A stretch of DNA of 64,000 nt from Silene conica (lineage: Eukaryota; Streptophyta; Magnoliopsida; Caryophyllales; Caryophyllaceae), in the NCBI GenBank assembly GCA_029255685.2, contig CM055318.2:67489136-67553135 (forward strand), written 5' to 3'. Of the stretch, positions 45,411 through 57,611 are shown piece after piece. Below the pieces are notes generated by a model. It made no database searches and was not told the origin of the DNA. It worked only from the letters and a program-made list of their open reading frames with translations. Position numbers and translations under genes: made by a program. Within the stretch, counting starts at the first letter, position 1; each line of letters opens with the position of its first letter.

Positions 45411-46154
45411 GGGGGTGTTTGGTTGGAGCATTTGGAATGGATTCAGTCCATTCCAATGTTTGGTTGAAGCATTTTGGAATGGAGTTAGATACTTGATAGA
45501 TTCTATCTCCATTTCAACCCCTTGGAATCCCATACCCACCTCTCCCCTAAGGGAGTGTTTGGTTCAAACCTAAAAAGTATAAGGTATGGGTTTGGAATGA
45601 GCCAAACTCATACCACACGTTTGTTTAGCAAATGCGAGGGTTTCATATCCATACCTCAAACCCACGAGGTATGGGTTTCTCATACCCAGGGAGGGGGTGG
45701 GTATGAGTTAGATACCCATAGTTATCAAACTACAATTATCAAAAATGTGAAAATAAATATTAACACGTATTGTAAACGAAACATGTTATATAATTATTTG
45801 ATAAAATCGTTATTTTCATAATTTTATATGATAAAATTATTATTTAAAATATTAAATTACATATTTCAACCTTAACTTAGTTTCAAACTGATACCACTTA
45901 CAATTGAAACAAACACAAGGTATCGGGTATGGAGTTCCAACCACATACCACCCAGGTATGATTCCTAATTCCAAACCCATACCCATGCGTGAAACAAACG
46001 CCCCCTAAGTTTCTAACTTCATTCCACCCAAAACATTATTATTCCCATTCCCGTATTGAACCAAACAACGTTAATATGTATGGGTTCTAACTCCATACCT
46101 CTTTGGAGTTAGAATTCATTCCATTCCATACCTAATGTTTGAACCAAACGACCC
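45411..46154. mobile_element. GTGTTTGGTT-type MITE (outer of a nested pair)
   Basis: Left end GGGGGTGTTTGGTTGGAGCA, right end TTGAACCAAACGACCC, with TCA on both flanks (45408-45410 and 46155-46157). The interior uses GGAATGGA/TCCATTCC motifs in both orientations. It is interrupted by the element at 45551-46005. Confidence 0.65.
45551..46005. mobile_element. GTGTTTGGTT-type MITE, PIF/Harbinger-like (inner of a nested pair)
   Basis: Left end GGGAGTGTTTGGTTCAAACC, right end GTGAAACAAACGCCCCC, with TAA on both flanks (45548-45550 and 46006-46008). The interior repeats GGTATGGGTTT and AAACCCATACC, so it folds back on itself. Confidence 0.7.
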
Positions 46155-47001
46155 TCAATTTATTTGGCTTCCTAAGTAGCTTTAATCTCATAGTCTTCGT
46201 TGTTATTTTCTAGTTTTTATTTTCCCTTTTTTGTCATTTAATTTCTAGCTTTTCGTCTTGCGAAAACTCTGTTGTTTTCAGCTATTTATAGCCTTTTCGT
46301 TTATGGAATAATTATTGAATGAAAAAAACAAAAACACGGTGTGTGAATTTCCTTTGAATTGTTGCGTGCTATTCTTTCAACTTCGTAAGATCGCGTTTTC
46401 TTGCTTCGTTTTTCGAGTCTCAAATCAATAGGTCTTGATTGGACTCACAATTACCGAACTATGGGTCTAGTTCGCTAATCACTTATCTCTTTTGTTTCAT
46501 TTCCGCTGCAATTTTCGTATCACAATCGGTACTACTTTGAAGATCGACTTTGAAGCGAGATGGTCTAGTGTCGATATTTGAAGCGAGGTAGTAATCTGAG
46601 TATAATTAATTCCTCTGCCTTGTTTCAAGCACAGGATGCGGCAGAGACTTTACGACGAGTCCGAAAGTATAGATGGGTAGGAGGGTGCGTCCAAATCTAG
46701 GTGGCTGGGAGCTTGGAAACAGAGGGAGCTTGAAAATAGAGGGGAGCAACAGGTAAAGCCGCACTATTATTTTTTTGTTTTTGTTTTTGGTAGAAACAGG
46801 TAAAGCCGTCGGGTTAGCTAGCGGTTTTGTCTAAAAAAACTCGGAAAAAAAATAACGTGATGACGTGGACCCATTTGGAACAAATAGTTTCAAATGAGCC
46901 CCAAAACGATAATTAATTTGTTAAATAACCCCATTTTGTCGAAAAGTTCTTTGTCCTCTCTAACAACTTGGATATACTTGATCCGTCTTCAACTTGTGAC
47001 A

Positions 47002-47278
47002 CTCCCTCCTATTCAAAATAATCATCTTATTTCCTTTTCCGTCTATTCACAATACCTTTATTTCACTTTTTCGGTAAAATTTTATTTTTATTTTAATCAA
47101 TTCACCCACAACAATACCAACGGTACTCATATTTTATCCTTATTTTAATCACTCCATCTCACAACAATATCCCACAATATATTCTCTCTCCAAACACTTA
47201 ACCCCACTCCATTACTTTCCTCTTAATTAATTCCTTATTTTTGGTCTATCTTCGAAGGTTATATTGAATAAGAAGGAG
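47002..47278. mobile_element. Stowaway-type MITE, CTCCCTCC copy
   Basis: Left end CTCCCTCCTATTCAAAATAA, right end TTATATTGAATAAGAAGGAG, inverted repeats. The interior matches 27274-27570 (TTTTAATCACTCC, CAATATATTCTCTCTCC). The left flank is CA instead of TA, so one end has decayed. Confidence 0.65.
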
Positions 47279-47371
47279 TATTTGCTAAATCTCGCACTAA
47301 TCCCGCACACTTTGTAACTTTATTCCGAATTTATCCTTTGTTAAAAAAATTCTCTATTCTCTCCTCTGACC

Positions 47372-47730
47372 ACCAACCAAATTGCTAATAATTTAAGAAA
47401 TTATGGATTTTAATTTGCACATTGACAAGTAATTTTGTTATTCTATCAAGAGTATCAACAAATTTAGTAACACTTTTCTTTTAATTGATTGAATGAATGT
47501 TTGTACTTTGTATCTTAAAGAGAGTGATTTTTATAATTAGGGTTTGAAATTTAGGCATCTCCTCCTCACCACCAACCAAATTGCTAATAATTTAATAAAT
47601 TATGGATTTTAATTCGCACATTCACAAGTAATTTCGTTATTCTATCAACAAATTTATTAATACATGTATTTTAATTGATTGAACGATGTTTTTTTATCTT
47701 AAAGAGAATGAGTTTTACAATTAGGGGTTG
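47372..47730. repeat. Direct tandem duplication, about 190-bp unit
   Basis: The unit at about 47376-47556 is repeated at about 47568-47728. Shared blocks are ACCACCAACCAAATTGCTAA, ATTATGGATTTTAATT, ATTGACAAGTAATTT-like, TTTAATTGATTGAA and ATCTTAAAGAGA. The copies differ by scattered substitutions and small gaps. No coding capacity. Confidence 0.7.
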
Positions 47731-49412
47731 ATATTTGGGGATTTTGGATTTTGAATTGTTGAAGGTGGATCAATTTATGACGGCTGGTGGTGGGCATGTC
47801 TATGGCAGCGGGTGGTGGTGCGTTGTGTTTGTGAGCGGCTAGTGGTGGGGCTTCTGGTGGTAGCTGGGTAATTAAGCATACATGTTTTTTTTTTTCTGAA
47901 TTTCTTTGATTTTGAAATGTCCTCTGTATTTGTGTGAGAAAAGTGAGAGATATAAAGTCGAAATAAGACGATATAGTGTGTGGGATTAAGCAAACTATTT
48001 ACCAAAAAATGAGTTGAACGTATTGTATAATATTCTGATTTTTAATTTATCAGTATTTCGTAAAATGTTGTTTAAAATTTCATATGTGTATTTATTTATT
48101 TTTTATTAAAACACTCATCATTTTAAAGTATAAATTGAGTAAATAAATATAGAAAGATAAAAGAGAACTATAACAAAAATAATTTAACGTAATATTTATG
48201 TAACAACAAATAAACGAGTTCAGAATATTAATTTGTGTCATATCAAACAATCACAAAATCTCATTGACTACAGACACTATCGGTCATAAGCTGAAATGGA
48301 TAGTTTTTTTCTCACAATATACCGATAGACGGCGACACTATGCATGCGATATCGTATTACTCCTTATTTATCCTCACACTTGCCTAACTATAAGACAAAA
48401 ATAATCTTCAGTTTATGATAAATAACACTCGGTCACAAGGAGAAGATTTTGTCAAAGAATACTTGGCAACTCAAAGTAACTGGAATCACAATCCCAAAGT
48501 ACCAAAATTTTCATGACTAATATCACTAATTCTATCAAATGCCTCGACCATATCAATAGTAAGATAATTGATACAATGTCCAACATTACCTTTTCTAAAA
48601 AAACTTTTGGATCTCTACACAAGTACACTAACTTGCACCTTGTTTCCTTGATGGATTCGGGTAGCGAATCAACGGGTAAATGGGTTGAGAAAAGTTTAGG
48701 AGATGATGACATTTTAGAGAGGTCTGGTACTTGAGATCAACATACACCTTAAGCTCCAAGAAAGGTACTAGGTCATGAGGATTAGTTGAATTAGGAAGTT
48801 TTTGCTTAAATGGGATTAAAATGCAAATTATTTAACAAAATAGCGTCGCGCTTTTAAACTATTTACCAAAAATGGTTATACGTCATCATTCCATTTTTTT
48901 TCTTTTTAAAAAAAAATTAGAACCTAGTCGCTGTGCAGGACAACGATTAGTTGATTACCATATATAGTACGTGCTCGGCAAGCTACATTCATCACCCTCC
49001 GTTCTTTTTGCTCCGTCTACCAAGTTACAAAATATCACATTCATTCTCTCTTTCTCACTTGCTTGAGTATTAGTGAAGATAGGAAAAAAGTCATTCTTAT
49101 TTTTCGAGGAAAGAGTTAGCGCCACCCTCTCAGATGTAATAACTGGAAGTTCTAATAATAATGGTAATCACATAGAATAAGTGAAAAATCCAATAAAATA
49201 TGGTAATATGAGAAGAGTTGAGGGCCACTAGATGACATGGGATCATTATCCATTTTTTAATTAAGTCAAATTCAATCTAACAGGTAGAAAAAAAAAAGTT
49301 GAAGCATCTCAACACACATAGAGATCTTGACTTGAAGATGTATGTACAATTAAATTTGGTAGTTGAACAGTGACACTTACGTGTAAGCGTAAATATCATG
49401 TATGACATTGTA

Positions 49413-49505
49413 TATTCCCTCCGTTCCGTGAATAGTTTACGCTTGCTTTATTTTACGAGGAAAAATTAAGTACATGTAAATAATTGACCGGGACAAAAGA
49501 AGTAG
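49413..49505. repeat. Small foldback repeat related to 2271-2346
   Basis: CCCTCCGTTCCGTGAATAG and AGTTTACGCTTGC on the left face AATAATTGACCGGGACAAA on the right. It is a short Stowaway-style remnant near the hydrolase 3' end. Confidence 0.4.
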
Positions 49506-49527
49506 ATAGTTCAATATCTTTACAACT

Positions 49528-51301
49528 TTACAAGTCATAAGTGTGACCAAGTATAAAGGATTTGATCAAGGCATTGAGCTCATTAGGTGAATCAAGATTT
49601 ACTGCGTGACCCGTCTCTTTAAGAATGTTTAACCTCGCGTTAGGCCCTATCATCCTGCGACAGTCATTTCTGTAGTTAGCATTTTGTTTTACTACAGTAA
49701 ATAATTGATGTGAAAATCGAGTTACTCACTCCTAGTTACTTTACCTTTGCAGTTGATATCCCAGGTTTGTTGGGAAAACTTTATCCTCTTCACCCCATAC
49801 CAGAAGTGTTTCCTTTTAAAATACATCAAATATCGCAACTTTTCATCAGAATGTCGATCATTTGTAGACGTAGATCAAGAATTTACTATACTTTTAGTCT
49901 CGTAATGTTTATAAAGGTAAAAACACTCGCTAAAAGAAGGGAATTTTTGATGGGGTAAATGGTAGTAATAATTTTCATTTTTGTTGTTTTTGCAAATTAC
50001 CTGTGACAAATTGGATATCTGAGTATCTGTTTCTTGTGACATCAAGTGTAAAATCAGCTCTTCTTTTGCCTTCCGATTCTTGTCATCCATTACCTGTTGG
50101 ATCGGGAAATAAGTGCAAATCTAACTGCCTTTAAGAATTGCACATTGATAAGAAAATATAATCTGTTTTACGGAGTAGCAGCAGTTAGCAAAGCTCACCC
50201 TTATGAAATCCCAGAGTCCGAAATCAGGAACCCATTTAAAATCATACTTGCAAACCGATTTTTTAACCAGTAATCTTAGTGCCTCAGGGTCTCGCGGTAC
50301 GACCAATTGCTCTATTGGGATTGGCAGTTGTTTTAGCAGCTCCAGTTTCTGATCAGTGGCAGAGGCTATACCTGAACTAACAATTACCACCATCTCGACT
50401 TCTTTAGGGTACATCTCAGCCATTCGATAGGTAACCCAGCCGCCATAGCTGATCCCGTAAACTGAGCACCTTTCCACACCAAATCCCTTCTTTAGTCCTT
50501 CCATTATACACTTGGCTTGAAATTCGGGTGAACGGTCCATGGACTTTGTGTATGATTTACCGAAGAAGAGTAAGTCTGGCATGTATATGTTGAATGATTT
50601 TGATAGTGATCTCATCTGCACAATATTGTTAGATTAGGCCTAATCGAGCTAGATTAGCATACATTTAAAACTTGGGTCACTCTCAAACTTCCCATGGTCA
50701 TAGAGACGTAAAATCTACCCTATTTGAATAACCTGACTCGAGGTCTAAGAACAACTGAAATGCCATAAACCTGAATTGACCTGACCTGACCTGTAAATGA
50801 CTTGACTGAAATGACCAAGAATGACTAATTTGAAATCATAAGATGACTATATGTACGTGTAAATGCCGGACATGATATGGCTCAATCGGATTCAAAAGTT
50901 TATTTTGCTCATTCGGTTTATAATAATTCACACATAAACCAGAGGTCAACTAGCTTAGTTGATAAAGTCATGAAAGGTGTTGTTTCTGATCTAGTTTCAA
51001 ATCCAGTCAGCATCAAAACCGCCCTTGTGACTCCCTTTATATATAAAAAGTAAAAAAAAAAAATCACATAATAAAACATATAGATGGACAATCAGTAAGA
51101 AGATGAAGATGAACATGCCTGAAGGGCGAATTGCCAACGGGCATCACCACCACATCCATGAACAACAACTAAACAAGGCAAACCGCGACGCCGATGCTTG
51201 GACACCCAATAATGCATAGTAGTTTCATCATCCAAATCAAGAGAGCAAGGTGAAAGGCCAAAACACAAGTAATAATATAAAGACAACACAAAGTTAACCA
51301 T
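49528..51301 (-). CDS. Alpha/beta hydrolase fold protein
   Basis: Five minus-strand exons: 51119-51301, 50199-50615, 50001-50093, 49745-49812 and 49528-49654. Phases agree and give 295 residues from the MVNF start, which many plant members of this family share; an in-frame ATG at 51409 would add 36 residues. Seen in the protein: oxyanion-hole motif HGCGG (His48), nucleophile elbow GISYGG with Ser117, acid Asp241 in WGEEDKVFP, and His270 in ETGHAVNLDSP, so the triad is complete. The N-terminal 20 residues are hydrophobic and could bind a membrane. The sequence resembles plant hydrolases related to bacterial C-C bond hydrolases and esterases; the substrate is unknown. Introns 2-4 are GT-AG, but intron 1 appears to use a GC donor (CAG|GCATGT), the only join that restores family length (LDLDDETTMHYW... 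to ...FNIYMPDLLFFG). Confidence 0.85.
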
Positions 51302-52742
51302 AGGAACAAATATAGTCACATTCTTCAATTTTGATACATTAGATATAACCTGCCGGATCATTCTGACGGCTGTCATGATGTACTGATGAACTAGTTTTGT
51401 ATAATCCATTGATTAATTACGAGTTTAATCGTTACGACTTACGAGTAATCATTATTTGAGTAATTTTAAGATGATATCACGATAAAAATAGGTGATGTTT
51501 TACGTGATGTTTCTTCATGTATGTACGTTGTACTGTTGAGGTTAATTAATCAGATGCGTACAAGTTTCCTCTACGTTCAGAAATGGTGTTTTTCAAGTAA
51601 CTAATTAGTAATTATGAATCACGTTACCAGACGTAGTAGTAGTAGTGCTTTCTAAGTATTTGAGTTGAGAAAAGGGTGTTCTTGCTTTCTGTATACGTGA
51701 ATTAACAGATAATTTGTGCATAGCTTAGTCAGTACCGCTCCGCTCTTGCAATCGGGTCGTTGCGATTATGATACTGGCTAGTATATGTTTGTGTATATAT
51801 TTGAGGAAAATAAGAGGTTTGTGAGGAATTTTCGTAAATTTTTGAGAATAATTTGCAATTGTGTATGCTTAACTATATATTATATTATATATATATACAT
51901 GTTCTTGTACAAAACCTTAGATAGGTTATAGGATAAGGCATGATCGGTAAAAAAGACAAATGCCATCACTTCCACGATCGTACCAACTCCCACATATTTA
52001 ATTTGGTGGAAATTACAATGTATATCCAACTTAGCCTTTCTCATTCTTTACAGTTTACACCATTAATTGCGGAGCATAGGGTGGAGCGAGGACGGGTCTA
52101 ACAGGGGCATTCGCCCCACAAAATTATAAATAATTCCGATTTTATTGTGAGATGGAAGATAGCTCGCAACAATAGCTCTTTTGTTAATGAAATGACAGTC
52201 GATTTCAATATGTTTGGTTCTTTTATGAATGATATTGATGAAACAACCTCGTTGTCTTCACAGTCCATTTCAACATGTTTGGTTCTTCTATGATGATGGT
52301 TCAGTTATACGTTATAAACTACTTCGTAAGTCTTAAAATGGAGAGTAATACATGTGAAATGGTAGTTCCGAAACTAAGTGTCACTCAATGCCTCGATGAG
52401 TCGATGGCTGTGAATGCCTCGATGAGTCGATGACTGTAAATGGAGTATATCATAAACAATACGCGAATCATATATTACAAAATTACAACCGGAGAAAAGG
52501 AAACCGACATACACAAATCATATATTACAATGTAAGGATTGATATTCAAGGAAAAAAACCGGTGGCTGGAATTAACCTTAAGGCCTGGATGTGCAACATA
52601 TACAATCTACAGGTGGGAATGCATTCACAATTTTTCCTTTCTTTAAGAATACATTCCCAACATACAACACAAGAAAGGGTCTTGTTATGTACAAGCATAT
52701 AGCATAGTGTTATTCAACTGTAATCCTACTGTTCATTCTTCG
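51302..52742. other. Spacer between the hydrolase and RSH genes
   Basis: The presumed promoter of the hydrolase lies to the left of this stretch and the RSH 3' UTR to the right. Contents are an (AT)n run at about 51868-51897, a CCTCGATGAGTCGATG doublet at about 52390-52430, and otherwise unstructured DNA. No gene is seen. Confidence 0.5.
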
Positions 52743-55700
52743 TCAGCTTCTCCAGCCAACACCGCTAGGACGTCTGGCAGTCACGCCTGGTGTCGATACA
52801 GAACGACCACGATTGTACATTCGTTGTATTTCTTCCCTGTATTCAACAAGGGACTTATCGGGAATGGCTGGAGTTAGCTCGATGACATCTCCCATTTTTA
52901 ATTTGCAAGTCGGGTCACTTACAGGCTCGTGGTTGAGACGAGGCCTCAAATCTTCCTTCACCGGGAAACCGTATGGTGTCCAGCGGGGGCTACCGTTGCC
53001 AGTTCTCTCTAAGAGATCCATCATGGTTGAGTTTGTCGGGAACTCTTGGACCGACATCTACAGTAAAAACCATATAGATTACTTGGTGCAAAAGAAAAAC
53101 ACAACTGCACACAAGCAAGACTGTTAACAAGAAGAAATGTTGCATGATTTAAGTTCAGTGAGTAGAATTTCACATAACAAGACTTGGTTCATCGTTCGTA
53201 CTAGACTATTAGAGTCATGGTAACCACAAGGATTTGCCTCGGTCTCAACTCCCAAAATAACACAGCGTTTTAAATTTTGTTGACATGCAAACCATTACTT
53301 CCAACTTATCATGAACATATCTGTGGAACTACCACGCGCATTTCGGTAATATTTGGGGGTTGGCATGTTATCCCTTGACTGAAACCGCAAGATGATACTC
53401 CCTCCACTCTCATTTACGCTGTCCTTATTTGTGAGCAAGAAGGTGAATATATATTGTACGAAGGAGTAGTTCCATCATGGTTGAGTTTGTTGGGAACTCT
53501 TGGACAGTCATCTACAGTCAAAGACTGAAAGCCACAGAATACTCTCTAGTCTCTGCACAAAAAATCCTTGCTACACAAACTTTACAGGGTATAGGATTTA
53601 CCGCGTCGAATTTTACCTAAGAACTTAAGAAGCCTTGGTTCATCGTTTGTACTAAAGTCATGGTAACCACACAGCTTGAAAAAACTCACATAACAGCCTT
53701 ATTTTCATCAAATCTTAAATTCACTATACTTGGATTATATGGAGTATAGTTTTGCCTTGTTCACCCTTTTCAGAAATTTCACATGCTAATGATTACTTGC
53801 AATTGATCATGAAAAAGATCTATGGAACTACCAAGTGTATTTAGGTATATTTGGGGATTGGCATCTGTTTATCCCTTGACTGAAACTGCAAGATGATACT
53901 CCCTCCATCCACCCTTTTACTCTGTCCTTATTTGTGAGAGAAAAAGAGGACGATATAAATGGGATAAAGACAGTAAATCAGAAAAGATTATTTTCAGTTT
54001 TTCACAGATTTCCACATCCTTTAATCACATGATATCAGTAACCGGAAAGGCTGGAAAAACGAGGAATCGAAAACTAACCTTTTCATTCTCTATCAAGATG
54101 ACGAATACTGGCCCGTCTTGATTAGTCATGGGCTCGTAGGAATATGGGCAGTCCGCAGAGTGAGTTGGGAACTTGCACGGTGGCTTGAGGGAATCAGAGG
54201 ACTGGTCCCTGTTCATAGTCTCACAATGCCAAGTGACAACCCACCTAGCCCACTCAACCATTTGAAGTACAAAAGATGAATGCTTGCAATCACCCTCCTT
54301 GTATCTCCAGTGGGCAGCAAATCCAAATTCTGCTTGTAAGTGCATTTCCCTAGTGCGGATTTGAACTTCCAGTGGAACCATTCCTTCACCAACCACAACA
54401 GTGTGTAGAGACCGGTACCTAAATATAACAAACAAAAACTAATTACGAGAAGAAATGCCAGACAAGCTAGAACTCCCTTCATCCCATTTATATCATCCCT
54501 GTTTACTTTTGGTTGTCTAATCGTGTTAACTTTGATTATATTTTCTAGTAATATGCAAGAATTGTATATTTTTATAAACGAGAGATACATAGTATTATGA
54601 AAATGGTTTTGTTCTCATGAATCAAAGTATCAAACATTACAATTTGAGAAATTAATTGTCAAAGTTGACAACCATCACTACCAATGCCAAGTAGTGTAAT
54701 AGTAGTAGTACTAATAAATTTGCAATGGAGATAATATCAACCCGAATGATGAAGAATTGCATAGCATACCCATTAAACTTTGGACAATCAATGTAATTCT
54801 TGAGCTTCCCGGGAACTTCAGGCCACAACTGGTGAACGACTTTCAGGGCTTTAAAACAGTCGTCCTCATTCTCAACAATCAAACGCAATCCATGTATATC
54901 ATGAACCTTATCCATAGTCAGTTTCTTCCTACAGAGATTAGCTTGGGATCAGCCCAAATAACAATAGAGTCTCGTGACGGTACTGTGAATTAAAGAAAAA
55001 GGCAGGGGAAGGATAGAGTGAGATAATACTTGAGCATTTTGCGGTAAATGCTGTATAAGCTTTTGTGACGACCAGACAAGTCTTGATATGATATATCCTC
55101 AATTTTCAGAGCTTTGTCGAGTTTCTCAGTAGCGGACTCAATAACTGCTTGGTCAAAAGTCTTAACAAGCTTGGAGGACAATTCTTCATGCTCATTCGGG
55201 TACAAATGCTTGAAGCACAAGTTTTCTAGCTGCTCTTTCCAAGTGGAAATACCAAGTCTATTGGCCAATGGAGCAAATATCTCCAATGTCTCCTTCGCAA
55301 ACCGCTGTTGTTTGTGCAGGGGCAATGCTTCGAGGGTCATCATATTATGCAACCTATCTGCCAATTTAATAAGAACTGCCCTAGCATCAGCCACGGCAAG
55401 AAACATGGTATGCAGTCGATCTGCTTCAACGGTTTTGTGGGCTGTATTATTATCACGTGCTAGCTTGCTCAAGTGGCTAAGTTTTGACACCTGAAATAAT
55501 GGTGGACGACACCAAAAGCAATCAATATTGTTGCTGAAGTATAAACTGGAGCATATTCAAAGGACAGCAGTGGACTCAAAATTTTCATATGGCTCAACAC
55601 AATGTATGATCAATTGTTAGCTACTTTACCAGGATAAGAGCAACTAAAACAAAACAGTGCTGAGAACCCGAGATAATCACACAACCAGCTCCATTACCAA

Positions 55701-57611
55701 GGGACACAATAAATCTTGATGCTAAGGGCTTGTTTGGATAAAATTGTAGGAGGAAAAGGGAGGTGAGACTAGGTGGGAGGGTAGGGAAAATGAAGGTATG
55801 ATGTTTTCCTTCCTAATCTTTCCTTTGTTGAAAGCATTTTAATTTAGCCTGTAGGAAGGAAAATCCCTCCAACCCAACCAACTATCAAAACAAGGACGGT
55901 GTCTTTGCTCTTTTTCTTCACTTTCTGAGCCACGATTCATGGCAAAATCTGCATACAAAGTTGGCAACTAGAATCTTCAGGGAGGTTAAGTTATTAGTTT
56001 CCAACTTTTCCATGAATCCACATGCGTGTGTAGTAAAAGCCTCATCATAATATTCCAACTTCTCTCTGAATCCACATGCGTAGTCAAAGCCTCTTGATAA
56101 ATTCCAACTTTTCTATAAATCCACATGTGTAGTCAAAGCCTCTACATAATTTATCACTTTTCTATGAATTCACGTCCATGCTTGCAAAAGATCAACTCAA
56201 TTATCTTGTAGCTCATATGAACAACAGACCAAGGAAAAGAACAATCACAAGAAACCTTACCCCAATGACTAAATCCGCCACTCCTGCTCCGAAAATATCC
56301 AATATGTAGTCATAAGTGAGAAAAGAATCATCGATAGTGTCATGCAACAACCCAGCTGCTACAACAGTGGAGTTCGCTCCAATCGTAGCCAGAAGCACCG
56401 CAGTTTCCACACAGTGCTGCAAATACAGGTGTCCACTTGCTCTCCTCTACACAGACAAATACCGAAAACACAAACTTCAGAACTTCAGTTAAACAATGAT
56501 AGATAGATGCATGATTCATTCACAACCCCAGACCACAAAGCAAAATAGAAGCAGCAGAACTTTACTCGTCAAAATAAGATCAAAGCTAAAATTCCAAGTC
56601 ATCAGATCCCACGACGTCACGACTCATCAAGGTCTGAATTGTATAGACTAAGCTATATCCTTATTTCCTGCTTTCCTGATTTCAGTTCAGTCATGAAAGG
56701 AACATATAAAAACCCTGAACAAAAACACCCACACTCAGTCTAAACAGCTATACAAAGATCAAACCTTGCAAAAACTTTTAGCCATCAAATGGCAACCTAC
56801 AACAACAAATCCCAAGTAAGCATATTCACCAATTAACATAGATCAAAACATCCATACTCAAACATAAGACTTCCCTAATCATACAAAAGACTAAACATTT
56901 CTCAAATACATATCACTAATAATTCCTACAATTCTCATCCCCACTTAAAAATCCAACTAATCAAACAAAGATCAAAACTTTCCAACATCATCAATGACTA
57001 CAATGACGGTAGCCTATAATGATTACCTGTCCTCGATGCGCCTTTTCGGCCTCGTAAAAGGCCTTAACAACAGATTTATCATAAAACACCGTATGCCACC
57101 TTTGAGCATCACTCAACAAACCCTCCACCCATTCACCATCACCATCCTCCATATCGAAAGTCAACTCCCCAAACCCTAACCCTAACCCTAATTCTCGATC
57201 ATCCAAACACACCCCCACACCCATTCCTGCCGCTGCCTTACTCCCTACCACCGCACTCCTCACAAACCCACTCGAACCACTCCTAAACGAACCGGAACCC
57301 GGTCCGACCGGTCCATGTAATACCGAAACCGGGCTGCTCTGAGGATGACGGTGGTGATAATGATCATCGCCGCCGTAACAGGCGGCGCTACTAGTCGACG
57401 CAATTGGCGATGACGTGGACGATGACGAAAACAACCGCGATAACCCTCCAATCTTCGAAGATGATGACGTGGCGGCGGTTGACGGTGACGTGGAAACCAG
57501 ATCGAAGTCATACGATGACGTGGCAGTTGCTGTGATTGAGCATGGATGATGTGGTGTTGAGCATACAGTACTTGGTGATGTTGCGTATAGTGCTATTGTT
57601 GATACCGCCAT
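52743..57611 (-). CDS. RSH2/RSH3: Chloroplast RelA/SpoT homologue, (p)ppGpp synthetase/hydrolase (RSH2/RSH3 type)
   Basis: Six minus-strand exons, 57027-57611, 56261-56446, 55030-55490, 54770-54928, 54079-54418 and 52743-53057, join in phase (all GT-AG) to give 681 residues. The first about 65 residues are Ser/Thr/Pro-rich with few acidic residues, a likely transit peptide. The HD hydrolase domain spans about residues 175-330: His206, His230-Asp231 (LLHDT), Asp234-Asp235 and the [11 protein letters not shown] block. The synthetase domain follows, with [37 protein letters not shown] and [24 protein letters not shown]-type region begins at residue 578 ([20 protein letters not shown]). RSH2/RSH3 make and degrade the alarmone (p)ppGpp, tuning plastid gene expression. 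Exon 2 departs from the family: GHLY replaces the usual GDPY (residues 200-203), and Ile256 stands where Glu is usual (LVEGVSKL). Intron 5 contains a partial copy of exon 6. Confidence 0.92.
53017..53939. repeat. Tandem duplication covering the RSH exon 6 start and intron 5
   Basis: Copy A, 53017-53435, holds the first about 41 bases of exon 6 and adjacent intron. Copy B, 53470-53939, lies wholly in intron 5. Shared blocks are TCCATCATGGTTGAGTTTGT, GGGAACTCTTGGAC, GGTTCATCGT, AGTCATGGTAACCACA, ATCCCTTGACTGAAAC and AAGATGATACTCCCTCCA. Copy B retains the splice acceptor TGTAG|ATG at 53512/53511. Confidence 0.8.

Larger units (their letters stand above)
44810..46930. mobile_element. Mutator-like element with long terminal inverted repeats (about 2.1 kb)
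   Basis: The left arm (about 44810-45012) and right arm (about 46750-46930) are inverted copies of each other: GTTATTTAACAAATTAATTA, CTCATTTGAAACTATTTGTT, ACGTCATCACGTTATTTTTT, GCTAGCTAACCC and TTACCTGTTTCT. Arms of nearly 200 bp fit a MULE. Clear 9-bp target duplications were not found, so the exact ends are uncertain. No MULE transposase is visible. The interior holds a nested pair of smaller elements and unassigned sequence at 45040-45405 and 46165-46740, which could be captured host DNA. Confidence 0.5.
46931..49527. other. Gene-free stretch upstream of the hydrolase 3' end
   Basis: Apart from the MITE, tandem duplication and small foldback listed separately, the stretch is AT-rich with no exon. 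At 48832-48950 lies a single arm resembling the MULE arms at 44.8/46.9 kb (ATTATTTAACAAAATAG, ATGGTTATACGTCATCA). Confidence 0.5.

Noticed and set aside
57173..57192. Telomere-like CCCTAACCCTAACCCTAA run
   Set aside because: It lies inside RSH exon 1 and encodes a short Leu-Gly run ([10 protein letters not shown]); too short and coding, so not an interstitial telomere.
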